Assembly (NCBI GenBank): GCA_037447605.1
Contig: CM074806.1
Coordinates: forward strand, 4,537,404 to 4,566,651
DNA: 29,248 bases
DNA from: Zygnema circumcarinatum
Taxonomy: Eukaryota > Streptophyta > Zygnematophyceae > Zygnematales > Zygnemataceae
Reading direction: 5' to 3'
Under the pieces are notes generated by a model, which was not told where the DNA came from, ran no database searches, and saw only the letters and a list, made by a program, of their open reading frames with translations. Below, piece by piece: positions 1 through 11,124 of this stretch (positions are counted from its first letter, which is position 1; each line of letters begins with the position of its first letter). The position numbers were made by a program, and so were the translations under genes.

Positions 1-208
1 GGGGGGGGGGGGGAACTGAGGGGTGAGGAGAGGGAGGGAGGGAGAGAGGGAGAGAGAGAACATAGAGAAAGAGAGCGAGAGCGAGAGGAGAGTGGAGATA
101 GGTGGTGGAAGCCTAAGAGAAGGGAGGGAGGAGATGGAGAAGAGGAGCAGCAAAGCCATGTCCTTCCCGCCAAACCCTCCAAAGACAGCCCTCCCTCTCT
201 CCACAACC
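1..208. repeat. Poly-G and GA-rich stretch at the window edge
   Basis: The window opens with 13 consecutive G followed by purine-rich low-complexity sequence to about 150. It lies downstream of the kinase-like gene stop on the minus strand and could be its 3' UTR or a last intron. No gene can be supported here. Confidence 0.6.
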
Positions 209-3200
209 TCAGCTCGAAACCCTCAATGCTGCAGAGGGTCCCTCCTCCCTCCTTCCCTCTTTGCAGCCCTCCCCCTCCCTCTCCCCTCCCTCCACCTGTA
301 ACTGCGAGAGTGCCTGGCGAAGGCCCTCCCCTGAGAGCGGCTTTGTGAGGAAGCCGTCCATCCCCGCCCGCTTGCACTCCCTCCGCGCACCACTCACCAC
401 ATCCGCCGTCACGGCGAATATGGGCACACGTGGCGCACAGGGATTGGAGGATGCGTGCTCTGCCTCCATTTTGCGCACCATGCGCGTAGCTTCGTAACCA
501 TCCATGACAGGCATCTGCAGGAGGAGGAGGGAGAGGGGGGGGGGGGGGGAGAGAGGGAGGGGGGATGAGGGAGAGTGTTTGTGTGTGTGAAAGTGAGAGT
601 GAGGGAGGTAGAGCAAGAGGCCCCGGACGTCTCACTTCACCTTCACAAGGGATATGTATCTGAAAAGAGAGGGTTTTTTGTGCACCTGCAAGTCCATGAA
701 CACGCAGACGAAGTTGTGCAGATGGGGCGGGTGCAGCTGCTCCACCGCCCTCTGCCCGTTCTCTGCATGCGAGACCTGCACTCCATAGGGAGCCAGTTTC
801 GCAGCCAAAACTTTTCTGTTTACGGGATTGTCGTCGACAACCTGCATGGCGGAAAATATATAGAAATAGACGAATTACGAAATAAAAGAAAGTCCTCGAT
901 AAGCAACTTGTGAGCTGACAACATCAAAACGTAAGTGGTTAAGTTGTTTCTCGGAACTGTGCACCATGGTTTTTAATTGTTTTGCCAACTCCGTGGTTTG
1001 GGGGGGGGGGGGGGGGTTGGGAGACAGTGGCAAGTACGAAATGGTGGCAGCAGAGGGCGCCTGCTGAGAGAGGAAGGGAAATGAGAAAGAGGGAGGGGAG
1101 ACGGGAGAGGGCGAAAGAGAGAGAGAGAGGACGAAAGACGGAGGTCGAGAGGGAGGGACTGAGAGGGAACGGGAAATGGACGAGAGGGAGAGGGAGAGGG
1201 AGAAAAGGGAGAGAAGGGATGCGTTCCACTCACCAAGCACCGCTTTCCTTTGAGTGCTGAAAGCACGGGAGACGCATGCACTCCCCTCTTCAAAGATTCA
1301 GTCCGGTCCCCTAACCCTAATTGTCTCACCTCACTCTCTTCCCCCTCTGTCACAGCCGTCGGCTGCGCTGACAGCGCTCTCCTGAGAGGCGGAACAGCAG
1401 AAAAAGTCCGATGAATCTTTGGAATTTCAGAATGAGCTCTGCGTATACTCGACTCTGAGGGTTCTTCGTAGTCGATTTCAGCGGTTTCCGAGACTTCACT
1501 CCTCTCTCCCTCCCTTCTGCCTCTCCCTCTACCTTCCATCTGAAATTCTCCCTCGTCGTCGCAGAGAGTGAGAGCTTCACTCCCTCTCTCTTCCCCAAGC
1601 CCTTGTACATGACCTCCCACACTCCACATCACTCCCTCTCTTCCTGGCCCGTACTCCTCTAAGCCTGTAACGGGCTCCTGAATCCTATCACTCACTACCA
1701 ATCCCACGTTATCATCGCCTAAACTCCGACTCCACAGCTTGAAATCAGCCACAGTTTGAGGAGTGCTCGCATCACTCTCCCTCACATCACTCACTTCTTT
1801 CTCTATCTCCCCTCCCCTTTCACAACGTTCTCTCCTGCAAGATTCTAACAGTGCCCTTTCCTGTTCCTCTTTACCTGACCCCGCAGCCTCTATACAAGAA
1901 GAATCCCGCCCTCCTTCTATCCTTCCATTATAATTTACTTGACCTGTACTTTCACTTCCCTCCTCACCCGGAGAGTCTCTCCCTTCAGCACTAGCTCCAC
2001 AGCCCTCCTCCTCCTGAAGAGTAGGTAGAGGATCATAAGTCATATGTGCTTCTTGCTCTACACTTCTACATAGGACCACTCCCCCCTTTCTCTCCCTTCC
2101 TTCCCATCCCTCCCACCCATCTTCATTTCCTCCTCCAGCTTCCCCAAGTTCCCTCAACCCTCCCTCTACTCCAGCTTCCGCCCCACCATCCTCGCTTTCT
2201 GAAGCCAACCCCCTTCCTATTTCCACTTGAAAAATCCTCACAAGCCCCTTCTCCTTCTCCCCACTCTCCACCTCGATCTCCCTCTGCCTCTCGCCCTCCC
2301 CATCCCTCTCCCTCTCCCTCTCCCTCTCCCTCTCCCTCTCCCAATCCCCATCCCTCTCCCTCACCCTCTCCATATCCATATCCATGGGACCATCAGTTTT
2401 CTCGCCCCCGCCATCCTCCGAGAGGGTACATAGACGCCCTGATCCCGTTGGTTGCAACGGAACGGTGAGTCCAACATGGTGCCATAGAAAGTGTGCTAGC
2501 CAGTCATTGAGAGCCCAACAGGAAGCGAGTGCCGTCTCCAAGTGCTCTATCTGCTTCGGCGTTAAAGGGCCGTCCTCTTCTAGCGTGCCCAACATACCTG
2601 CAACGCCGGCGACATCACCTCCAAAATGATGCAGGGAAGAAAGAGAGGGAGAAAGCAAGAGGGGAAGAGCAAATGGATTGGGAGCGAGAGAAAGTGGTCG
2701 GGCGTTTCGGAGAAGGGAGGTCAGAGAGGGGTAGGGAGAGGGGAGGGAGAGGGGGAGAGGGTATGGGGAGGGGAGTGAAGATGCAAGACCGGAAGGACTA
2801 CAGAGAGGGGGAGAGAGAAAATGCGAGATAGAAATAAAGAGTGCAAGCGAGCGAGAGAGAGTGCGAGACAGAAAGTGGGAGAGGCTGAGAGAGCGAGAGA
2901 GTGAGAGAGAGGGAGAAGAAGTGAATGGGAGGGGAAGGGGGGGAGGGGGAGACGGAGTGAGATAGGGCACGAATCTCAAGAATCACAAAGCTTGACTATT
3001 CAGAAGGGAGTGAAGGCAGGAAACACACCAATTATTCCGTTAAGCGGAGTCCGTATCTCGTGTGAGATACATGCAAGAAATTCCGTTTTCGCGCATTCTG
3101 AATTCTTTATTTCAGCTTTCGCCCGGTTGAGCTCCTCCAACAAATGGCCAATTCGCTTCTCGGTAGAATTGGTACATTGCCACGTGGCCAAACCACAGAC

Positions 3201-4259
3201 AATCACAGCGACCAAACTCAAAAGCACACTCGTCCATGCTACTGACCTGAATCCCGACCAAAGAAAAAAAAAAAAAAAAAAGGGGGGGGGGAGGGGGGGT
3301 TGGGGGGGAAGTGAGCGAGGAAGCGGGAAATGGAAAAATCCTAAAAAATGTCTCACAGTGTGATGAAGACAAAACTCATGATGAAATAGCAAAAAAAAAA
3401 AAAGAAACCGAGTAAAATGTTGGCACGTTGTCTTTTAAAAAAGGAGCAAAACAAAACTGGTTTGAGAGCATTGCTATGAATTAAATCATCAGAAATAATT
3501 GCGGAAGTGAACTGACCTCAAGAACGAAGGATCGGAGATGAAATAAGTCGAAAAAAAGTTGAAGGCTGAAGTACAGACGACTACAGCAGCTCCGAAAAAC
3601 AAACTCCAAATGATTCTTTTTCGATCTCCCGAAAAACAATCAAAGAGAGCCTTCTCCTCCAGCAAAAAATCTTTATCCGAAGCTGAAGAGTGCTGCCCGG
3701 ACTGCCCAAACTGCCCGAAAATTTCTTGAGAAGGTAAACGTGGGTTTGCTGCAGATTGGCTCTTTGCCGAGGTTATGACGTTTCTCACATTTTGAAGAAC
3801 TGACTGCATAGAACCGACGGAAGTGGTGGAAGCTTCTTCAAGCGTCTTTCCTTTGTATAAGTTCTCTCTCAATATGTCCTCCTCCAGATTCTTCTGAACC
3901 CTCATAGTATCCAGATTCAACGAATCTGGACCTCCATTGCATTCCGACCTTTCCAAACTTATTCTTGCAAAGTTTACACATTTCAAACTCTTCCCTGAGC
4001 CGTCTGAACTTGGAACCAGTATACAGCAGCAGCATGCGTTCCACGGGTCTGTAGAAACCTTAATGGCTTCATCTTTTTCAACATTTCCTCCTCGAAAAAC
4101 CACGTCTTTTGCGAGATACCAATTCCGAGTTCTCTCGCTGAGCGGCGTCTCCTTTCCCCTATCTCCTCCTGCCTCCCTATTCCTCTCTCCTCCTCTCACT
4201 CCAGTTCTCTCCTGATCTTCCTCCTCTACTCCCGGCATCGGCACCTTCTCTCCCTCCAT
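209..4259 (-). CDS. Hybrid histidine kinase-like protein: membrane hairpin, H-box and receiver, no visible ATPase domain
   Basis: Five exons by splice signals and phase: 4259-3517, 3246-3029, 2597-1234, 841-686, 514-209, about 928 residues. Seen: an N-terminal hydrophilic region (1-215), two hydrophobic segments (about 216-240 and 250-271) separated by a short loop, a helical linker, then the H-box SHEIRTPLNGIIG with phospho-acceptor His near 310, split by an intron. The second dimerisation helix follows. About 390 low-complexity acidic/Arg residues come next, then a receiver beginning KGKRCL/VVDDNPVNRK, with phospho-Asp in MDLQMPVMDG (about 825), Thr near 863 and Lys near 885 in LTKPL. No N-, G1- or G2-box of the HATPase_c domain is visible in any frame between H-box and receiver. 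The loop between the membrane segments is too short for a CHASE-type sensor. Start: ATG at 4259, but an upstream exon is possible. The 3' end is also open: GTGGAG at about 296 could be a donor into further sequence. Family placement as a plant phosphorelay protein is secure; kinase activity is doubtful. Confidence 0.8.
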
Positions 4260-5054
4260 GCTAAGAACCTCTACCACAGCTGTTTTTTCCCTTCGGTAAT
4301 AAACATATGGAGCGGCTCTCCTTTCCCCTGAACCTCCGCTTCACTGCCTTCCAGGGCAAAGAAAACGAGAAAAGAAAGGGGAAAAAATATGAATATTAAT
4401 AAACACAGGCTTGTTGAGAAAGGCTTCAAAAACAGGAGGGCGAAAAAGAGAAAACAGTGCTATTACGCGACAATGGAGGATGTCTTGAAAGGAATGTTGG
4501 ACATTGAAAATTACAGAACGGAAAGAAGAAGGGGCGCAACAAATGACGGAAGACAAAAAAAAGAAAAAGAAAAAATGACGAGGGGGTGCAGAGAAGATAT
4601 TTTGAAAGCACACTTAAGTTGGATTTAAATTTAGAACGGTTAAATGCCATCTTTCTTCCTTTGGAACGCAGTCAATTAACTTGGAAGCTACGCTGAACAA
4701 GAGGGAGGGAGGGAGGGAGGGAGTGAACGACGAAAGAGAGAAAGGAGGGAGGAAAAGAGGCAGTGCACTGGGCAAGAGAGAGGGGGGTTGAGAGAAAGAG
4801 CGAGAGCACAGTGGAAGTGGGAGAGAGGAAGGAGCACATGAAATGTCGTGAAAAATTCATAGCATTGATAGCATAGCAATGATCCTAAAACAAAAAAAAA
4901 CATCTCCTTCCTTTCACCCCTGAAGAGGAGCTTCAACAGCAAAACAAACAAACGCATTTTGAAAAAGACTTCTCCATTGACGACCACTAATCCCAGACCA
5001 GCAGGGATCACGGAATAAACAGAGCGCAGTCAGATAATTAGGTTTGAAGGCGCA

Positions 5055-5130
5055 GCCCCTCCCTCCCTCCCTCCCTCCCTCCCTCTCTCCTCCCACCCTC
5101 CCTCCCTCCCTCCCTCCCTCCCTCCCTCCC
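5055..5130. repeat. CCCT tetranucleotide microsatellite
   Basis: Long run of CCCT units, interrupted once near 5087-5096 (CTCTCCTCCCA). The tandem repeat at 5124-5197 follows directly. It is one of several GGGA/CCCT arrays in the window. Confidence 0.85.
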
Positions 5131-5197
5131 TCACCTTCCGGGGCGCCGCGTGCAGGCCCTCCCTCCCTCCCTCAGCTTGCGGGGAGCCGCGTGCAAG
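5124..5197. repeat. Two tandem copies of a ~41-bp unit
   Basis: Each copy has a CCCT run followed by a GC-rich core (CGGGGCGCCGCGTGCAGG and CGGGGAGCCGCGTGCAAG). The cores end about 41 bases apart, indicating a simple tandem duplication growing out of the CCCT array. Confidence 0.75.
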
Positions 5198-5288
5198 CCC
5201 TCCCTCCCTCCCGCTCTCTAAGGTCTCTCGCTCTCTTGAGTCTTCCTTTCCAAGAGAGGGCGCCCTGCAAGGTTCAAACTCCAACCGG

Positions 5289-5340
5289 CAAACCGGAGCG
5301 AAAACTTTGCAAACCGGCTCGAAAGTTTGCAACCGGCTCT
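5289..5340. repeat. Short tandem repeat of ~21 bp, 2.5 copies
   Basis: CAAACCGG recurs at 5289 and 5310 with a degenerate CAACCGG at 5330. The first two are followed by AGCGAAAACTTTG and CTCGAAAGTTTG. Period is 21 then 20 bases. No function is evident. Confidence 0.7.
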
Positions 5341-5762
5341 GCAAGACTCGACTCTGGGGGCACTCAACGCTGATTGGCTGCGGGCACGTCGTCTTGTTCG
5401 GGATCCGTACATCCAGACGGCTTTTTACATTTTTATAGTTCGAACTAATAGGGAAGTAGGCTCTGTATCCCCTTTTTTGGCGTATTTATACCCCTTTTGT
5501 ACCCGATAGTCGAAAATAAAATGGTAAATGTAATACGATTTGGTCGTGGGTACGGACAAAAATGGGTTGACCGTCAGATCCTTACTTAAACATGACGTGA
5601 ACATGACGAAGGCATGGCGTAAGCAAACAACTGAGCGCGCGACACCTGGCATCCTGCATGGGCATTTGTCGGCAAGTCCTTTTTACCGTACTATTTGCCG
5701 TACATATTTTTGTCCGAATTCGCCATCATGCCTCAGGCGATCTTAACTACATGCGCGTCACA

Positions 5763-5981
5763 TGACGTCACAATAAAGAACTTTTCCTGAAACTGACCTT
5801 TCTGGAAGCCTAAAATTCGCCACGTCAGCAAAAGATCTGGTAGCCGGATTTGAAAAAGTTTGCCGGCATATTCGGGTGAAATAATCAATCAATTTGACGA
5901 CGTCAACAGTCGGCGCCTAACAGATCGTTCACAATCCAAACCGCATTAAACGACAAATCGTACAGCCCGTTTATGACGTCA
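5763..5981. promoter_or_regulatory. Pair of TGACGTCA palindromes
   Basis: Perfect 8-base palindromes at 5763-5770 and 5974-5981. In plants this is a classical bZIP (TGA/CRE-type) binding core. They lie far (1.5 kb) upstream of the kinase-like gene start, so a regulatory role is only a possibility. The same octamer also occurs inside helicase and myosin exons (about 8010 and 26900). Confidence 0.35.
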
Positions 5982-6870
5982 GCTAATGGGTCTCAGCATG
6001 CCGATTCGCAATATGCAAATATTCACCGATCAACAGATATTGGCGATATTTCCAATACACGAATCTCTTTACGAGTCATTGCGATTCCTCCCCGAACCAT
6101 TTGGTCGTACGGACAGCCATTTTCCGTACAACGGTGAGCCTCCGGCTTGGCTCCGCAGGTCCGCGCGGCCGTCAGATATACGACAAAATATGCCGCCCGG
6201 GAAAGCTGGCGCAAGCGTACGAACTGCCGGTACTGTACTGTAGAGCGCCACTTTTGTCGTACGTGGCGAGGTGGACACGACAGCGCGATCTCTAAACGAG
6301 CCCGGATTGGCTGGGAACGATTCGTCCTGCCTGCCGCTCGTGTGCGGCTCCTCGTGGTTTCCCATGTTGTGTTGGTGTTGGTGTTGTTGTTGCTGGCCAT
6401 GGGCATTTCATGGCAGGCCATGCGTGAGACCAATGTCAGATCCATCCCCGTTGTATTCAAATGGACGATGTGATACCATCCAACGGTGCAACCGATAGAG
6501 GCTTGATTCGGGTCTACATGCTCAGGAGTTTCACCGTAAAACCGAACAGGTTGAGAAGTTGGAAAACGAATCTACTTAATTTCTAAATTCTCAATCATAT
6601 TGAGTAGAGTTGAACTTTGAACACTCGAAGTCGCAACTTTTTTGATTTAAGAAAGCGAAAAGTTCAAAAAAAAAAATTCAAAGACTCAATATGTTCAGTC
6701 GCACGTGTGCATTCTAGTTTTTGCCACGTTGGCTCCATGCGATCCGAGGGATCTAGTTAACCCCCACGTTTGCCGTACATCGGGGTTAACCTCTTCCTGC
6801 GAGAGCCAATCAACAATTTCTGTACAGATCTCCAGCCAGGTCCACACGTGCTTTGCGATTCGCTAAAACC

Positions 6871-9800
6871 TCAACCAGTTCGGTTATACGGCACTGCCAA
6901 CGGACCGTCCAACAGTACGGAGGAATCCATGCACAGCCCCAACTTCCTCACATGGATCAGCCATGACCCCCAACACGTGTCCGCCTCTAGCGTCCTCCCA
7001 TTCCCCACCACAACAAGCCCCCGCCGGGCCCTTGTGATAGCCACATTCATCCTCCTTGGATCCACAACGAATCCTAGCCGTCCATTCTTGTTCGCCCGGA
7101 CAGTCGACAAGACGATCACCTCCTTTTCCCGTCCTTGGAACCCGTCCACCGTTTTGACCTCCAACAAATCCAAGTTCTCTCTCTCATGCCCATTCATGCT
7201 TTGCGCGAACAAATCGTGCAATAGCCGTATTTGCGCACGATATGGGGCTATGACCCCTACGTCCTCATAGCCTCCCTGAAGGTCCCCCGCCGCCATAAGT
7301 CCCTTCACCACCCTCACCACCGCCTCCGCCTCCGCCCTATTAAAAAAAGAGGCCCCTTCGCCGCTGCTCTCCTCCTCTCCCTCCCTACAATCGACGAATA
7401 CAAGGGGGGCCTCCCTATCGGGCCAACCAAAACCGTACGGTGCCAACCGATCTGCCGGTCGCGGTGCCGACCGCAACCGATTTCCGTAGAACTGAGCCGA
7501 CGGAAACGCTGCGATCTTTGGATGCATTCTGTACTGCGTGTCGAGAAGGTACGGTTCCATTCCGTACGACTGCAACCGTACGGACAGGCTCTCCGCCAGA
7601 CCCAGTTCCATGGCCTCAGTTGAGATTACCGTTGGCGGCAACTGCGCAGGGTCCCCAACAAGCACGGCGCAGTCGGCGCGGCTCCGGACCAATGGGATGA
7701 GGGCAGCTGGCTCAGTTGCTTGCGTGGCTTCGTCTACGACGCACACGTGGAATCGCAAGCCGTCCAAAACGGGATCTCCGGCGCCGACACATGTAGCCGC
7801 CACCACGTCTGCCTCCCCCAGAATCTCCTGCGCCGCGTCATCAGCCAATGAGGCGGCGCGCTCCCACGTGTCGACGGCTCCCTGTGCCGCTTCGGTCCGC
7901 CGTTTTGAATTATTTATGGAACGCGATTCCATGCGCTGTATTACGGCCGCTCCGCGCAGTTTAACGACCTGTTCCATCGACGGGTGGTTGCATAGAAGGG
8001 CTTCCAGCGTGACGTCACGTACGGAAACCTTGACTTTGGCAGGATGCCCGATCCGTACGACTCTGAGCCCTAGAGCCAAGAGCCCCTCCACCAAATTGTC
8101 GACCGCCACGTTGCTGTCCGCACATGCGAGGACGGCCGCTGATTTGTCCAAAGATTTGACGGCGGCAACGAAGTTCAGCAGGGTCTTGGTCTTTCCTGCA
8201 CATCAAAAGAGGAAATTTTTTAAGATTTTTTAAGAAAATTTGTAAAAAATCTGTAAGAAATTTTCAAGATGTGGGGTTTTCCGTTCAGTTTCTGGGGTCC
8301 AAGTTTCCAAGGTTTAAAGTCTAAAATCTTTGAAGTTTTTCCAAGTAAACCTAAAGGTTCACTTAAAGGGAAGCGCGAGCTCTGGGTCCCTTGGGGCTCA
8401 CACACACAGAGCAAAGGCTCCAAGGGTTCAGGAATGGGTTTATAGGGCTGCCATGGGCGACAGAATTATTAAGGTTCAGGGCCGAGCCCCCACTGACCGG
8501 TTCCGGGAGGGCCTTGCCAGAGCGTGAGCCTCCTTGAAAGCGCCGCCTGTACGGCCGCCAGCTGGCTCGCGTTCAGTGTGCCACGTGGCACCTCCTTCAT
8601 GGCGGCGCCCGCCCTCCCCTTGAGCCATTCCGGCGCTTTCGCAGCATAGCTCAACCCCTCGGCTGCCTCTATCTGCCTCCTCTCCCTCTCTCCCTCTCCC
8701 TCTCCCTCTCCCTCTCCCTCTACCCCTCTCCCGCTTCTTCCATCCCCTTCTCTCCGCTTCCTCCAACCCTCTTTCTGCTCCTCCCACTCTTCCTTCTCCT
8801 CGCCCTTCTCCGCCTCCTCCTCTCCGTCTCCCTCATCTTCCTCTTCCTCGCCCTCTCCCACTCCCTCTCCCATCCTAACCCTCTTCTCTTCTGACCGCAT
8901 TACAAGGGTCCAGGCAGCCATGGCTGCCTCTCCAGCAAGGACCTCTCCCGGTCCTGCTATAAGACTATTCCTTTTCTTCCTCTCCTCTCCCTCCTTCTCC
9001 CTCCCTTTTGTCCCCACAAGCTGCCCCCGTCGGAACATCTCCCTCTCTCTCCCTCTCTTCTCTCTCTCCCTCTTCTTCTCCGCCTCTGCCACCTGCACTC
9101 CCATCTTCAAAACTCCTCGTCCCGATCGCGGAGACGGAATGGAACAAAAAGTTTCAACTGCTGCAACACACCGTTTGAATGTAGTTTCGTTCCCCGTTAA
9201 GTCAAGTCTCAATAGAAGTCGCAAATCAACGCTATCCTTGGTGTCTATTGCAACCCGCAAAAATCTGCAATTTCCCAAAAAAACCGAACAACCAAATCCC
9301 AAACGACAAGGACTTATAAGCTGATACTCCAACCTTTCCCTGAAGTAAATACTACACCTTTGACGTTATAAGTCCATCAGCAAGGAGAAGCTTGCTTGCT
9401 TGCTTTTTGAAATATAAAAAAGAATGACGGGATTACCTCCTTCCTCGCTCCAATACCACGCCTTTCACCGCATCCTCTTCTTCATCGAGGGGATTTTTTT
9501 TACTAATTACAACCATGTCCCCCTGCGCTGCCCTAAAAAGCGCCTCCCAGAAAAAGAAATAAATAAATGTACATGGAATGCAAACGAACAGCCTACGGTC
9601 GTCAGTTTGTCAGAACATTTTTGCTCAAAAAGGAGCATGAATAGAGACGGAGAAGGGAAAAGGCATCCACAAAAGAACGACAATATCTAAAGGATATCAA
9701 CACATGCGACTGATGTTGCGATCTCCGTTTCCGTCCCCGTTTCCGTTACCGTTAATACGGCCTCTCACATGTGAAAATTGGTGTCCTGACGGAAGAAATC

Positions 9801-11037
9801 CGTCAGACGTGTTACTTGTGAACTGAACTATCCGGAACCTGCAGCCCCCACCTCACATGGAACCACCTTCCAGTAAGGAATTCGAACTGATTTCCAAGCA
9901 AAACCCACAAATATCCTCAGGTAAACCTTGACCTAACAAGAGGCAAACTGAATTTGAGGGGCTTGCCTGAAAAGAAACCCATCCATTTTTGCACGCAGGT
10001 TGAACAAAGCGTAGCCCTCCTGCTCCAACCTCTCAGGCAGCCAATTTTGCAGTCTCTCCTTCAGCAATTCCATCTCTGTGTCCTGGAACAGCCAACGGAA
10101 CAGCCAACCGAACCGGCAGAGAAAGCCCCCCTCCGTAGCTTTCATAAGGTGCTTGTGTGAGCTTTTCAGAAATTTTGGGAATTGGGAGGCCTTCCCCGTA
10201 AGGGAGGTACTCGAATATGTGTGTGAATACAGGCCAACGTATGCTACATTTGAGGAAAAAAAGAAAAAAGTTATGTTTCGATCACAATGTAAGTAAATTT
10301 GAGTAGATTGCATCCAATGTTTTCTGGATGAGAGTATTCGCAAGCATGAATGCATTCAAACAGAAATTCAGTCAACTTCACGACCCTAAATCTATAACTC
10401 AAGAACGCGAAGGGCCGACAACGACAGCTCTAAATAAGAAAGCAATGCTAAATACGAAGTGGTTATAATTTAAGAACCTTAAAACATAAACTCTGAACCA
10501 ACCTTGAACCTACGTGGTTCCCTCCCCCCTCTCTCCCTCTCAAACCCTTTATCTCTCTTCCCATTACTCTCCCCCCCCCCCTTTCTCTCTCTCTTTCACT
10601 TCCCATCACTCTCTTCCCCTCTGTCTCCCTACCTCCCCTCTCTATATATCTCTCTCTCTCCCCCGACTTACAAGCTCCGCCTTGAGCGCTGTCGTTAAGC
10701 GCTGGCGGTAGCCCTCCCGCGCGCGGACCTTTACCTCGCCCTTCTCCCCCCTCCGCCGCGTGCCTCCCTCCTCCCCCCCTCCCTCCCCCTTCCTCCTCCG
10801 CCTCCGCTTCTCCCCTCCCTCTCCCCCCTCTGCAGCTATCCTCCATCCTCCCTCCCTCTGATCCTTAGGGTTTCTCAGCTGTCTAGGGTTCAGGAAAATT
10901 CTAGGGTTTCTAAGGATCGCAGTGTCTGTAGGGTTCGCAGTGACGGATGGAATGAATGGCGACGGATGGGCGCCATGCGGTCCACGTGTCAGCAGGAGGA
11001 GGGCTGCCCCGGGGGCGAGGCTCCCAGCGAGAAGCAT
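6871..11037 (-). CDS. UPF1-like superfamily 1B helicase, IGHMBP2/SMUBP-2 type
   Basis: Five exons, all phases consistent: 11037-10672, 10082-9938, 9527-9437, 9264-8498, 8195-6871; about 897 residues. Seen in order: a basic and Gly/Glu-rich N-terminus; a stalk/1B-barrel segment (QGDMVVIS, then VVLERGRR/FLRVAID across an intron); an acidic insert in exon 4; Q motif region LNASQLAAVQAAL; Walker A GPPGTGKT (about 452-459, split by an intron); motif II VVDEAT (611-612); GDPAQLPP; QYRMHP; VDGFQGREKEV; and NVAITRARRG (about 840-849). All SF1B catalytic motifs are intact, so an ATP-dependent 5'-3' RNA/DNA helicase is expected. Exon 1 ATG is preceded at once by TAA, fixing the start. The joint 9938/9527 uses a weak donor (GTTAGG); a GC-AG alternative at 9967 is also in phase. 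The N-terminus could be an organelle presequence, but this is uncertain. Confidence 0.88.
10505..10665. repeat. CT-rich tract in helicase intron 1
   Basis: Mostly CTCTCC/CCCTCT on the plus strand, therefore GA-rich in the helicase transcript. It begins just inside the strong donor GTAAGT at 10671. Short plus-strand ORFs across it are low-complexity shadows. Confidence 0.75.
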
Positions 11038-11065
11038 TTAGGGTTAGGGTTTTGAAGGCTTTACG
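10865..11065 (-). promoter_or_regulatory. Cluster of AAACCCTA telo-box-like motifs at helicase 5' end
   Basis: At least six AGGGTT/CCCTAA elements occur between about 10865 and 11065, some inside helicase exon 1 and some just upstream of its ATG. In plants telo-boxes near transcription starts are typical of genes expressed in dividing cells. Here part of the cluster is translated if the ATG at 11037 is used. Confidence 0.45.
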
Positions 11066-11124
11066 GTTTAGGGAGGAGGATTGGCAATCTATCGCCTCAT
11101 GAAACATTCGCCGGAGGGGGTAGT

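Larger units (their letters stand above)
4260..6870. other. Intergenic region between kinase-like gene start and helicase gene end
   Basis: About 2.6 kb without a supportable gene. Both flanking genes run on the minus strand, so this holds the kinase-like gene's promoter/leader (left) and the helicase 3' region (right). Contents: GGGA repeats (4693-4725), GA-rich sequence to 4830, a CCCT array (about 5055-5130), two small tandem repeats (5124-5197 and 5289-5340) and two perfect TGACGTCA palindromes (5763, 5974). The minus strand at 4688-5011 has a short hydrophobic ORF that could be a leader exon, but no splice pair convinced me. Confidence 0.5.

Noticed and set aside
2046-2468. Plus-strand Pro/Ser-rich ORFs opposite kinase-like exon
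   Set aside because: Mirror of the acidic low-complexity coding exon on the minus strand.
4688-5011. Hydrophobic minus-strand ORF as a missing N-terminal membrane exon of the kinase-like gene
   Set aside because: No convincing donor/acceptor pair in phase with the ATG-containing exon at 4259; left as unproven.
5700-8100. Frequent CGTACG/CCGTAC hexamers as a signal array
   Set aside because: They are irregularly spaced, occur in both coding and non-coding sequence, and show no consistent context; probably local base-composition bias.
7538-8233. Plus-strand 231-codon ORF opposite the helicase
   Set aside because: Antisense shadow of the GC-rich helicase exon carrying motifs Ia-III; no motif of its own.
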